64,000 nt of DNA from Alphaproteobacteria bacterium (GCA_037200445.1 JBBCGH010000001.1:992001-1056000); one strand, 5' to 3'; shown: positions 54,460-63,920, counted from the stretch's first letter. The notes: a model not told the origin generated them from the sequence alone. Made by a program: numbers and translations.

Positions 54460-55279
54460 TCAACACGCCGTATTGTACCGCTCGATGCAGGTGCGGATGA
54501 CCTCGTCGCCCGGCCGCTTCCACCAGTTATCGGCGGAGAAGATCTCAACCTCCTGATAGCCGGTGAAGCCCGCCGCCTCGACCATGCGGCGGATGGCGGC
54601 CAAGTCGATCACGCCGTCGCCCATCATGCCGCGGTCGAGCAGCATGTCTTTCGTGGGCACAAGCCAGTCGCAGATGTGATGCGCGAGGATTTTGCCCTTC
54701 GCCCGCATGATCTGCTTTTCGAGATCCGGGTCCCACCACAAATGATAGGCGTCGATCACCACGCCCGAACCTTCGCCAAGCTGCTCGCAGACATCGATCG
54801 CTTCGGAGAGGAGCGAGATGCAGCCGCGGTCCGCCGCATACATCGGGTGCAGCGGCTCGACCGCGAGCGCGACGCCGCAGGCGCGGGCGTGCGGCAGGAT
54901 CGCCGCCATGCCGTCGAGATAGCGCTGCCGCGCCGCCTTGATGTCGCGCGAGCCGGGCGCCATGCCGCCGCCGATCATCACAAGGCAGTCGGTGCCGATC
55001 GCCGCGCCCCTCGTCGATCATGCGCTTGTTGTCGTCGATCAACGTCTGCTGGCCTGCCGCGTCGGCGCCGCCGAACAGCCCGCCGCGGCAGTAGCCGGTC
55101 ACGCGCATGCCGTTCGACCGGATGATGCGCGCCGCCTCTTTCTCCCCCACCGCCTGCACGTGCTCGCGCCACGGCGAGACGCCGCGGATGCCATGCTTCA
55201 CCAGCGCCTCGACGCCGGTCCTCAGGTCGTACTGATGTCGGACAGTCGCGAGGTTGATCGAGAGGCCTTCGGTTTTCAT
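54460..55279 (-). pseudogene. Sugar phosphate isomerase/epimerase (xylose-isomerase-like TIM barrel), one frameshift
   Basis: ATG 55279 begins KTEGLSINLATVRHQYDLRT. An extra G near 55008 breaks the frame after NKRMIDE; the second part reads IGTDCLVMIGGGMAPGSRDI, VALAVEPLHPMYAADRGCIS, VVIDAYHLWWDPDLEKQIMR and HICDWLVPTKDMLLDRGMMG, typical of AP-endonuclease-2-fold isomerases with Glu and His metal ligands. About 272 residues. It follows the DUF993 gene by 6 bases on the minus strand and is probably the last gene of that operon. Confidence 0.82.
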
Positions 55280-55285
55280 GCGGTG

Positions 55286-56563
55286 TTACGCCAGTCCGTG
55301 CACGCTGAGCAGCTTGCTCATCCGCGCTGCCGCCAGATCCGGGTCGTGCAGCACGCGCGCCTTGTCGGCGAGACGGAACAGCTCGGCGAGATGCAGCAGC
55401 GAGCGCGCGCTCTCCTGCCCGCCGATCATCACGAAATGATCCTGCAGTCCATTGAGCCAGGCGAGGAACACGACGCCGGTCTTGTAGAAGCGCGTTGGGC
55501 TTTTGAAGATATGGCGGGACAGCGGGACCGTCGGCTCAAGGATGCCGTGAAAGCCCTGGAGGTCGCCGTTCGCGAGCTCGCGCAAGGCCTACCGATGCAG
55601 CCGGTGCGATCGCATCGAAAATGCCGAGCAGCGCATCCGAATAGCCGTCCTGGTCGCCGGCGATGAGCTCGGCGTAGTTGAAATCGTCGCCCGTATACAT
55701 GCGCACGCGCGCAGCGCGGCCAGCAAAAGTGGGAACCGGTTTTGCGTCCGACCGCGCTGCTCGTTTGGACTCTGGCGCGCAATCCGGGCGGCTGACCGGT
55801 TTCCACTCAGCCTGATTGCGCGCTGCAGGCGGCGGCGCATGGAGACTTCCTTCTCCTTTGACAGGAGCGAAATCTTGATTCCGTCGATGTTGGCGGCGTG
55901 GTCGTTCAGGATCGCGAGGCAGGTCTCCATCGCGGCCATGTGGTCCGCCGAGCCCCAGTAGCCGGCGAGTGCCGGATCGAACATCTCGCCCAGCCAATGG
56001 ATGATCACGGGCTGCTTCACCTGCCGCAGGATGCGGCCATAGACGCGCGCGTAATCCTCAGGCGCCGTCGCGGCGCGCGCGAGCGCACGGCTCGCCATCA
56101 GGATGATCTGCCCACCCATGCCTTCGATCGCCTCGATCTGCTCCTCATAGACGCGCACGATGTCGTCGATGGAAACGCGCGCATTCGCATCGAGATGGTC
56201 GGTGCCGGCGCCGCAGGCGATCTTCACGCCGGGCCGCGCCTTCGCGGCATCGAGCGCGCGGCGGATCAGCTCTTTGGCCCCGTGCCAGTCGAGACCCATG
56301 CCGCGCTGTGCAGTGTCCATCGCTTCGGCGACGCCGAGCCCGAGATCCCAGAGGTATTCGCGGAACGCGATCGTCTTGTCCCAGTCGACCGCCGCATCGA
56401 GCCACGGATCGTTGTCGGCGAGCGGGTCGGCGACGACATGGGCGGCCGCATAGGCGACACGGTTGAATTTCGGCGTTGCGCCCTTCTTCGGCAGCACAAT
56501 TGGCTCGCCCGTGGTGTATGGCGCGAAGCCGCGATCTTTCGTCGGCAATGAAATCGTTGCCAC
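55286..56563 (-). pseudogene. DUF993/dihydrodipicolinate-synthase-like protein, with inserted repeat and frameshifts
   Basis: GTG 56563 follows GAGGAGAG. ATISLPTKDRGFAPYTTGEP, HLDANARVSIDDIVRVYEEQ, GGQIILMASRALARAATAPE and DGIKISLLSKEKEVSMRRRL are DUF993 features (TIM-barrel aldolase fold). After MRRRL, about 120 bases of palindromic repeat are inserted; then RVRMYTGDDFNYAELIAGDQ resumes in another frame, and near 55590 a further shift leads to LANGDLQGFHGILEPTVPLS and the stop at 55286. Normal family length is about 380 residues. It lies between a Gfo/Idh gene and an isomerase gene. Confidence 0.78.
55708..55827. repeat. Palindromic element inserted inside the DUF993 gene
   Basis: GTGGGAACCGGT (55730-55741) faces ACCGGTTTCCAC (55795-55806), and GCGCGCAGCGC at the left faces GCGCGCTGC at the right. 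On the coding strand both neighbouring frames are free of stops through the element. The position matches no conserved DUF993 sequence. No second copy is in the window. Confidence 0.65.
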
Positions 56564-56573
56564 AAAACTCTCC

Positions 56574-57723
56574 TCAAATATTCAGCGCCGGCACATCGAT
56601 CCAGCGGCGCTCGGCCCAGCTCTTCAGGCGAGCTCGGCCAGCTGCACGCCTTTCGCGCCTTCAACGAGACCGTACTTCCACGCGTGTCCGCGCAAACATG
56701 GCGGATGAAATCCTCCCACTGGATCTTGAAGCCGTTCTCGTAGGTGATGTTGTCCGGAACCTCTTCCCACTGCTCGGCGAACCGCATGGTCTGCGGCACG
56801 TCGGGATTCCACACCGGGCGCGGCGTGTTCACGCGCGCCTGCGTGACGCAGCGCGTGAGTCCTGCGACGGCCGAGCCATGCGTGCCGTCGACATGGAAGG
56901 TGACGAGATCGTCGCGCCGCACGCGCGTCGCCCAACTCGAATTGATGTGCGCGATCACGCCGCCCTCGAGCTGGAACGTCGCGTAGGCGGCATCGTCGGT
57001 GTCGGCCTGGTAAGTCTTGCCGTTCTCATCGACACGGCTCGGGACGTGCGTTGCGCCGAGGCAGCTCACGGCCTGCACCTTGCCGAACAGGTTGTCGAGC
57101 ACGTAGCGCCAGTGACACAGCATATCGAGGATGATGCCGCGCCTTCGGCCTTCTTGTAGTTCCAGCTCGGACGTTGCGCCGGCTGCCCCCAGTCGCCTTC
57201 GAACACCCAGTAGCCAAACTCGCCGCGCACGCTCAGCATCCGCCCGAAGAAGCCGGCATCGCGCAGCATCGCGATCTTGCGCAGGCCGGGCAGGAACAGC
57301 TTGTCCTGCACCACGCCGTTCTTGATGCCTTTCTGCTTGGCGAGCTTTGCGAGCGCGACCGCCTTGTCGAGCTGGTCGCGACCGGTTTTTCGCAGTAGAT
57401 GTGCTTGCTCGCATTGATCGCCTGCGTGACGAGATCGGCGCGCATCTGAGTGGTGGCGGCATCGAAGAAGACCGTGTCGTCGGGGTTCTTCAGCGCGGCG
57501 GCGAGATCCGTGGTCGTGCGCGCAATGCCGTATTGTCTGCCGAGCGCCGCGATCTTCTCGGCATTGCGCCCGACCAGGATCGGGTCGGGCATCGCGCGGT
57601 CGCCGTTCGGCAGCGTGACGCCGCCCTGTTCGCGGATCGCCAGGATCGAGCGCACGAGGTGCTGGTTGAGCCCCATGCGTCCGGTGACGCCGTTCATGTG
57701 ATGCCGAGATTGCGCGTCGCCAC
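56574..57723 (-). pseudogene. Gfo/Idh/MocA family oxidoreductase, frameshifted (about five indels)
   Basis: GTG 57723 has GGGAGGACC upstream. A lost base near 57699 separates VATRNLGI from [20 protein letters not shown]. Then [40 protein letters not shown] and [13 protein letters not shown] (the family EKP motif, near residue 130) follow. Shifts near 57390, 57145, 56690 and 56632 interrupt the C-terminal part, where KTYQADTDDAAYATFQLEGG and HINSSWATRVRRDDLVTFHV are read. The end is DVPALNI, stop 56574. An NAD(P)-dependent sugar or inositol dehydrogenase role is likely. Confidence 0.8.
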
Positions 57724-57778
57724 GCTGGTCCTCCCGCCTGTTTGTTGAGCCGATTTGGCTACCGACGTGACCCAACCG

Positions 57779-58785
57779 TCAAGTCAGGTCATTGATGCCG
57801 AGCCGTGTCAGGCGCGTGGCCTTCTCCCGGTTCACCGCCTCTGGCGGGACGCGCCCTGCGACCAGGTCGCCGACCTGCCGCACGGTATCGAAGGCCTGAT
57901 TGCTCGATCGCATCGGGGGTGAGCCCTGCGGTGTGCGGCGTCGCGATCACGTCGGCGCGACTTGCCAGATTGAACGACGGCTTCTGGTCGAAAGCGCGGC
58001 CGACTTCCATCGCGGCGCCGGCGATCTGCTTCTTCTCCAGCGCGGCGAGCAGCGCGGCCTCGTCGTCGAGATTGCCACGCGAGAGGTCTGAGGAAATAAG
58101 CGCTCTTCTTCATGCGCGCGAAGTTCGTGGCGTTCATCAGATTCTCGGTCTCCTCGTTGGCGATGACCAGGCAGATTACGAAGTCGGATTTGGCGAGCAG
58201 CGCGTCGAGCTCGACCTGCTTTGATGTGTGCGTCCTCGACCATTGCGTAGGGATCGCTCACCAGCACCGTCATGCCGAGCGCGCCGCAGATCGGCGCGAG
58301 GTGCCGCGCGATCGCGCCGTAGCCCATGATGCCGACGGTCGCGCCGTGAAGCTGCACGCCCCTGCGCGGCTCGGGGTCGAGGCCGTTGCGATAGTCGATC
58401 ACCTGGTCGGTGATCTTTCGCCCGCAATCGATCATCATGCCGATCGCCATCTCCGAGACAGACGCCATGAAACCGGGCGTCGCGCGCGTGACCAGCACCC
58501 CCTGAGCGCTCGCTGCATCCACGTCGATGTTGCGGATTATCGACCGCGACGCGCAGGAATGCGCAGCAATCCGGCGCCAGCGGGAAGAACTCGGCGGGCC
58601 CGGGCGTCTGGCGGTCGGACACGATGATCTCGCAGCCTTTCGCGGCTTCGGCCAGCGCCTTGGCGTCCAGCACCTTGCCGGTCGTGTTCGTCCGCACCCT
58701 CGCCGAGCTTGCGCATCGCGGCAAGTGCGCGCGGCCCGTAGTAGTTCTCCAGCATGTCGGGGACGTGAGTCAGGAAAATGCGCAT
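57779..58785 (-). pseudogene. D-2-hydroxyacid dehydrogenase, frameshifted (about five indels)
   Basis: ATG 58785 begins RIFLTHVPDMLENYYGPRAL. Later pieces are KALAEAAKGCEIIVSDRQTP, QGVLVTRATPGFMASVSEMA, GATVGIMGYGAIARHLAPIC (Rossmann motif), SDFVICLVIANEETENLMNA and DVIATPHTAGLTPDAI with the catalytic histidine. Indels near 58705, 58530, 58235, 58090 and 57900. Restored end GINDLT, stop 57779-57781. It is a second, different member of the family seen at 39763. It is divergent from the fumarylacetoacetate-hydrolase-family gene. Confidence 0.8.
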
Positions 58786-58872
58786 GAGGGCCCTGTGGGG
58801 AGTGCGTGTTGCCAGAACGGCTCGGCGATGCTTTATCGCGCGCTGACATGTCAGGCAAACAGGGAAGCGTCC

Positions 58873-59749
58873 ATGAAGGTCGTGGGGTTCGAGGGCCGAG
58901 GGCGGATTGCGGCTCGGCATTGTCGAGGGCGATCAGGTCATCGATTTGCAGGCGGCCGATCCAAAAGTGCCGGCCGATCTCGGCGCCGCGCTCGCGGCCA
59001 ACAACGGCGACCTCAAGCCGCTTGCCGACATCGCGAAAAAGGCGCCGGCCTCCGCGCGCCGCCCGCTCAAGGGCCTGAAGTTCGGCCTCCCCGTTGCGCG
59101 GCCGGGCAAGATCCTCTGCCTCGGGCCTCAACTATCTGGAGCACGTCAAGGAAGGTTCGCAGCACGATAACATCCGAAATTCCCACCATCTTCATGCGCT
59201 GCCTCACCTCGATGGTGCCGCATGAGCAGCCGATCATCCGGCCGAAGGCGTCCGAGCAGCTCGACTACGAGCCGAGATGATGCTGATCGTCGGCAAGCGC
59301 GCGAAGCACCTGACGATGGAGACCGCGACGTCCTGCATTGCCGGCTATTCGTGCTCGAACGAAGGTTCGGTGCGCGAATTCCAGCGCAAGACCACGCAGT
59401 GGGACATGGGCAAGAATTTCGACCGCACCGGCGGCTTCGGCCCGTGGATGGTGACGGTGGACGAACTGCCGGACGCGGGCGTCGGCTTGAAGATTGAAAG
59501 CCGCCTCAACAGGCACCGTGATGCAGAGCGATAACACGGCGAACATGATGTTTCCTGTGAAGGAGATGCTGGTCTACGTGACGCAGGGCATGACGCTCGA
59601 GCCAGGCGACATCGTCTTCACCGGCACGCCGTCCGGCGTCGGGCACGCGCGCAAGCCCAATCCGGTGTGGATGAAGCAGGGCGACTGTCTGCGAGATCGA
59701 GATCGAGGGGATCGGCGTGCTGCGCAATCCGATCCAGAACGAGGCTTAG
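58873..59749 (+). pseudogene. Fumarylacetoacetate hydrolase family protein, frameshifted (about six indels)
   Basis: ATG 58873 begins KVVGFEG. LRLGIVEGDQVIDLQAADPK is the N-terminal cap; GKILCLG, NYLEHVKEG and PTIFMRCLTSMVPHEQPIIR, then MLIVGKRAKHLTMETA, QWDMGKNFDRTGGFGPWMVT and LEPGDIVFTGTPSGVGHARK are the catalytic-domain motifs (metal-binding Glu, Glu, Asp). Shifts near 58895, 59131, 59175, 59273, 59506 and 59690. Members hydrolyse or decarboxylate acylpyruvates, 2-oxo-acids or ureidoglycolate. About 290 residues when joined. Its stop overlaps that of the convergent tam gene. Confidence 0.82.
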
Positions 59750-60524
59750 CGCGTTGCCACGATGAACAGGCGCGGGAAGGGCAGCAGCACGGTGCCATCC
59801 GGCATCGTGCGATAGGCCCCCTGCGACGGAAGTCTGATAGCGAGCCAGAAAGGACATTTCGCTCCGTCTCGTCGAGCGCATCGAGCAGCGGGCGCAGCGC
59901 CGAGCCCTTGAACCACTCGACCACGCCAGCCGCGCCGCCTGCGATCACGTGGAAATAGATCGTGCGCCACAGGTCGACGTGGCTGCACAGCGGCTTCATC
60001 AGCTCGTAGTACCAGAGCGCGTCCTGCCGCGCGGGCCGCAGCACATTGGTGAGCTTGCCGGCCCATGGTCCATCCGAGGCAAGCTCGCGCATCAGGCGGA
60101 GCGCCGGCTGGTCGGCATTGTCCGGTATCTGGATCGCGAGGCTGCCGCCATTGCTGAGCTTGCGGAGAAGCCTGGGAAACAGGGTGTCGTGTGCCGGCAC
60201 CCACTGCATCACGGCGTTGGACAGGATCACGTCGAACGGACCCGGATCGGCCCATGCGGTGAGATCGGCAAGCTCGAACCGGATCTGCGGCAGCCGCTTG
60301 CGCGCCGCCGCGATCATGTCGGGCGAGTTGTCGAGGCCGGTGACCTTCGCGTCCGGGAACGCGGCGGCCAGTACTTCGGTGGAATTGCCCGGACCGCAGC
60401 CGAGATCGATCGCGGTTTTCACGTTGCGATTCTGGATCGCCGCCACGAGGTCGCGCACCGGCCGCGTACGCTCGGCTTCAAACGTGGTGTATTGCTTGGC
60501 CGACCATTGGTCCGCGGAAGGAAT
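59746..60524 (-). pseudogene. tam: Trans-aconitate 2-methyltransferase, one frameshift, apparent ATT start
   Basis: PSADQWSAKQYTTFEAERTR and PVRDLVAAI lead to the SAM motif AIDLGCGPGNSTEVLAAAFP near residue 35, then GLDNSPDMI, DVILSNAVMQWVPAHDTLFP and NGGSLAIQIPDNADQPALRL, all typical of Tam. A shift near 59850 splits the end; the second frame gives YRTMPDGTVLLPFPRLFIVA. No ATG, GTG or TTG is near the start: AGGAG lies seven bases before ATT 60524. Tam methylates trans-aconitate, an inhibitor of the citric acid cycle. It overlaps the region just after hupE. Confidence 0.82.
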
Positions 60525-60534
60525 GGCGCGACTC

Positions 60535-61122
60535 CTAGCTCGTTGCGAGCAGCGCGAGGCCGGCGGCGGCGATCGCGGCACCGGCGGCCTGCGCGATACG
60601 CCAGCCGCCACGTTCGGCGAGCCTGCCAGCTGCCAGCCCAAGCGCAATGCCGACGGCGTGCAACATCGCGGTCGCGAGGAGGAAGCCCAGCGCGTACTCG
60701 GACCCCGAGAGGCTCTGCGGCATTTCGGCGCCATGCGCGTGGCCGTGGAAAATGGCGAACAGCCCGACGAGCGCCATTGCGGCGAGTGTCGGGAGGCTGA
60801 CGCGGAGCGCGACGGCGAGGCCGAGCACAATCACCGAAACCGCGATCCCGATCTCGGCATGCGGCAGGGCGTAGCCGATCACGCCGAGCGCGCCGCCGAT
60901 CGCCATCGCGCCAAGAAATGCCGCAAGGATGAGCCAAAGTGCGCGCCCGCCGATCACCGCCGCATAAAGGCCGACAGCCACCATGGCGAGGACATGGTCG
61001 ATCCCGCCAAGCGGATGGGCGAAGCCGTGCACGAACCCGCTGGCGCCGTGGCCGGTATGCGCCAACGCAGGACTCGCCGAAGCGAGCAGGATAAGAGGCG
61101 CCACGATACGTCGAAGGATCAT
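60535..61122 (-). CDS. HupE/UreJ family metal transporter
   Basis: A 195-residue membrane protein starting at ATG 61122 with a leader (RRIVAPLILLASASPALA). HTGHGASGFVHGFAHPLGGI and DHVLAMVAVGLYAAVIGG carry the histidines of the nickel/cobalt site; LFAIFHGHAHGAEMP is the second conserved block, and about six helices are predicted. HupE/UreJ proteins import nickel or cobalt for hydrogenase or urease. No such enzyme is in this window. The stop is ten bases before the tam start, so the two are probably co-transcribed. Confidence 0.9.
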   Translation of the reverse strand: MILRRIVAPLILLASASPALAHTGHGASGFVHGFAHPLGGIDHVLAMVAVGLYAAVIGGRALWLILAAFLGAMAIGGALGVIGYALPHAEIGIAVSVIVLGLAVALRVSLPTLAAMALVGLFAIFHGHAHGAEMPQSLSGSEYALGFLLATAMLHAVGIALGLAAGRLAERGGWRIAQAAGAAIAAAGLALLATS

Positions 61123-61192
61123 TCGAATTGCCCCATTCAGAAACGGCCCGGCGCCCGATATGACCGGCTCGGCGCGCGGCGCGCAAGGGGGC

Positions 61193-63091
61193 TTAAAGCG
61201 CCAGTTCACCGAGCACGTCGAGCGACATCTCGGCCCGCTCGCTCAAGGCCTGCGCGGCGAGCCGCACCGAGGCATTGACGGCGCCGAAGGCCCCATAGTT
61301 GCGCCGCTGCACGATCTCGAAGAAGAAGCGCCCGTCGAACGCCTTCGTGTAGGCGTGGAAGAACTCGCCCGTCGCGGAGCGATCATAGAGGATCCCGAGC
61401 GCGCGCATCCGCTCGATCTCTTCCGCACCGAGATCGTGCATCGCCGAGAGTCCATCGTAATAGGTCTCCGGAATATCGAGCAGCGGCACGTTGTTGGCGC
61501 GCATCGCCGCCATCGTGGCAAAGATGTCGTCGGTCGCGATCGCGATGTGGTGCACGCCGCCGCCGCCATAGCTCGACAGGAAACGCGACGTCGCGGTGCG
61601 CGGGCTCGCGCTTGCGTTAAGCGGCAGCCGCACCGAGCGGTCGCGGCTCTCCACCACGCGGCTCTGGATCAGGCCGTAGGGGTCGACCAACTCGTGCACC
61701 GCCTCTGCCTCGAAGCCGAACACGGATTTGTAAAACAAGAGCGTACCGTCGAGCTTGCCGCGCGGCATCACCTGCGAGACGTGATCGATTGTGGTGAGCC
61801 CACAGGACGATGTTTCGACCGCGGACTCTGCGGTGAAATCGACGTCAAAGATCGTACCCGCCGCGCCGGTGCGGTCGACCAGATAGATGAGGCTGCCTTC
61901 AAGCCCGCGGATCGCCGGGATCACCAGCTCATTGGGCCCGACCTTGCCGCGGAATGTCTGCGCCTTGTAACGCAGCGCGCGCTCGGTCGCGCTGCGCGCA
62001 TCCCCGACGCGGAAAGCGAGTGCGCAGGCCGAGGGCCCATGCAGCAGGAAAAACGAGTGCGCGAAGGAATCCTTCTCGGCGTTGAGGATCAGGTTCACGT
62101 CGCCCTGACGGTGCAGGGTCACATCCTTGGAGCGATGCGTTCCGACATGCGCGAAGCCCATCGCGTCGAACATGCTCGTGAGCCGCGGCCGTGCCTCGGC
62201 GTCGACCGCAAACTCGATGAACTCGAAGCCATGGCAGACCGGCGCGGGCGGCGCGGCGAGCACACGCGGCGCGGCGGCTTCTCCGGCAAGCTCTTCCTCG
62301 AGCAGCAACAGCGAGCGCATTGCGTCGATCGCGGTCGGGCGCGGCGGCGCGGCGCGGAATTCATCGTTGAAGATTTCGAGCGAGATCGGCCCGTTGTAAC
62401 CGCTTGCCAGCACATTGCGGGTGAAGCGCGTTACCGGGAACGCGCCCTGGCCCGGGAAGAGACGGAAGTGCCGGCTCCATGAGAGCGGGTCGAGCCGCAT
62501 CATCGGCGCATCGGCCAACTGGGCGAAAAAGATGCGGTCGCCGGGAATCCTGGCGATCGGCGCATCGTCGTCCTCGACCGCGAAGGTATGGAACGTGTCG
62601 ACCACAAGCCCGACCGCGGGATGATCGGCCGCCTGAACGATCTTCCAGGCATGGCCGAATTTGTTCACTTGCCCGCCCCAGGCGAGCGCCTCGTAGCCGA
62701 TACGGAAGCCGCGCCGAGCCGCACGTTCGCCAAGCGCGCGGAGATCCTCCGCCGCGATGCTGTCGTCCGCGATCGTATCCGGTGCGGTATTGCTGCATAC
62801 CAGCATCAGGTCGGCACCGAGCTGTTCCATGACGTCGAACTTGCTCGCGGCGCGATCGAAATTCTTCGGCATGCGCGCGCGGGGTGCGGCCTCGAAATCG
62901 CGGAAGGGCTGAAAAAGCAGAACGCGCAGGCCGAGATCGGCGCAGATCGTCCGCACCTCGGCGGGCGAGCCGTCGAAATACAAAAGATCGTTCTCGAAGA
63001 TCTCCACGCCGTCGAAGCCCGCAGCCGCGATCGCCTGCAGCTTTTCGACGAGCGTGCCGCCGAGCGAGACCGTGGCAATGGAGCGAAGCAT
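61193..63091 (-). CDS. quiC: 3-dehydroshikimate dehydratase, QuiC type (isomerase-fold domain plus HPPD-like domain)
   Basis: A 632-residue two-domain enzyme starting at ATG 63091. Residues about 1-270 are an AP-endonuclease-2-type TIM barrel (FDGVEIFENDLLYFDGSPAE, LMLVCSNTA, VGLVVDTFHTFAVEDDDAPI and SLEIFNDEF carry metal ligands). Residues about 290-620 are two vicinal-oxygen-chelate units like 4-hydroxyphenylpyruvate dioxygenase, with possible ligands in TTIDHVSQVM, GGGGVHHIAIATDD and FFFEIVQRRNYGAFG. QuiC makes protocatechuate from 3-dehydroshikimate in quinate/shikimate breakdown. It is intact, and divergent from the GntR gene. Confidence 0.88.
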   Translation of the reverse strand: MLRSIATVSLGGTLVEKLQAIAAAGFDGVEIFENDLLYFDGSPAEVRTICADLGLRVLLFQPFRDFEAAPRARMPKNFDRAASKFDVMEQLGADLMLVCSNTAPDTIADDSIAAEDLRALGERAARRGFRIGYEALAWGGQVNKFGHAWKIVQAADHPAVGLVVDTFHTFAVEDDDAPIARIPGDRIFFAQLADAPMMRLDPLSWSRHFRLFPGQGAFPVTRFTRNVLASGYNGPISLEIFNDEFRAAPPRPTAIDAMRSLLLLEEELAGEAAAPRVLAAPPAPVCHGFEFIEFAVDAEARPRLTSMFDAMGFAHVGTHRSKDVTLHRQGDVNLILNAEKDSFAHSFFLLHGPSACALAFRVGDARSATERALRYKAQTFRGKVGPNELVIPAIRGLEGSLIYLVDRTGAAGTIFDVDFTAESAVETSSCGLTTIDHVSQVMPRGKLDGTLLFYKSVFGFEAEAVHELVDPYGLIQSRVVESRDRSVRLPLNASASPRTATSRFLSSYGGGGVHHIAIATDDIFATMAAMRANNVPLLDIPETYYDGLSAMHDLGAEEIERMRALGILYDRSATGEFFHAYTKAFDGRFFFEIVQRRNYGAFGAVNASVRLAAQALSERAEMSLDVLGELAL

Positions 63092-63116
63092 CGCGACACC
63101 CTATAAAACAAGGAAC

Positions 63117-63144
63117 ATAGGAGATTATTGCAAAATCTCCTTAT
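63117..63144. promoter_or_regulatory. Candidate GntR operator in the quiC-gntR gap
   Basis: AGGAGATT (63119-63126) and AATCTCCT (63134-63141) are exact reverse complements around seven bases, inside the 102-base gap between the divergent quiC and GntR genes. A related site with the same AGGAGATT half is at 63921-63951. The position, covering both promoters, suits autoregulation and control of quiC. Confidence 0.55.
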
Positions 63145-63193
63145 CCTGATAAGACCGCTTTGGGAATGCCCTGCATGCACTCGGGAGCGGCGC

Positions 63194-63904
63194 ATGGACG
63201 CGATCACCGATCACACCGCGACGGGCGTCGCGGACGCGGCTTATAGCCGGCTGCGCACCGATATCCTCGGCGGAGAACTCCTCCCCGGCATGAAGCTCAA
63301 GCTCGACGCGCTGCGCGACCGCTACGAGGTGAGCGTCAACACGCTGCGCGAGACGCTGTCCCGGCTTGCCGCCGACGGCCTCGTCGAGGCGGAAGGACAG
63401 CGCGGCTTCACGGTCGTTCCGGCGACGCTCGCGGACCTGATCGACATCACCGAGACGCGGCGGCTGCTCGAATGCCATGCGGCGAAACTCTCAGTCGAAC
63501 GGGCGGATCTTGAATGGGAATCGCGGCTGGTCGCGGCCTACCACAAGCTCTCCAAGGCGGAGGAGCTGGTGGCGAGAGAGGGCGACAAACACGCCGAGCA
63601 GCTCGAGCGATACAACCGCGAATTCCATATTGCGCTGATTTCAGGCTGCAATTCGCGCTGGCTGCTGCACTTCCATCGCATGATGTACGACCAGAGCCTG
63701 CGTTACCGCATGCTGGCGTTCCGGGTGAAGGATTTCCCGCGCGATCAGTCGCGGCGCGAGCACAAGCAGATTCTTGTGGCGGCGCTGGCGCGCGATACCG
63801 ATACCCTTTTGGCAGTGCTCGGCACCCACATCACCAAGGGTGCCGAGATGTATGCCGAGCATGAGGCCGGCCGCGGCAAGGGCCGCCGAAAGGCGCGAAA
63901 ATGA
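63194..63904 (+). CDS. GntR family transcriptional regulator (FadR/FCD type)
   Basis: A 236-residue regulator starting at ATG 63194 after CGGGAGCGGCGC. Residues 10-80 form the winged helix (AAYSRLRTDILGGELLPGMK, LRDRYEVSVNTLRETLSRLA, GLVEAEGQRGFTVVPAT). The helical FCD domain (residues about 95-215) has the metal-binding pattern in NREFHIALI and later LHFHRMMYDQ and REHKQILVAALARD. FCD regulators usually bind organic acids. It likely responds to a quinate, shikimate or protocatechuate intermediate and represses quiC. Confidence 0.9.
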   Translation: MDAITDHTATGVADAAYSRLRTDILGGELLPGMKLKLDALRDRYEVSVNTLRETLSRLAADGLVEAEGQRGFTVVPATLADLIDITETRRLLECHAAKLSVERADLEWESRLVAAYHKLSKAEELVAREGDKHAEQLERYNREFHIALISGCNSRWLLHFHRMMYDQSLRYRMLAFRVKDFPRDQSRREHKQILVAALARDTDTLLAVLGTHITKGAEMYAEHEAGRGKGRRKARK

Positions 63905-63920
63905 CGGTCTGCGATGCAGA

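Noticed and set aside
57375-57400. A second copy of the ACCGGTTTT repeat inside the Gfo/Idh gene
   Set aside because: The bases encode the conserved EKPV motif of the family and have no facing arm.
40460-59860. A pseudogene island or degraded mobile element
   Set aside because: There are no transposase, integrase or flanking repeats, motifs are intact on both sides of each indel, and unrelated genes are affected equally. Sequencing error explains it better.
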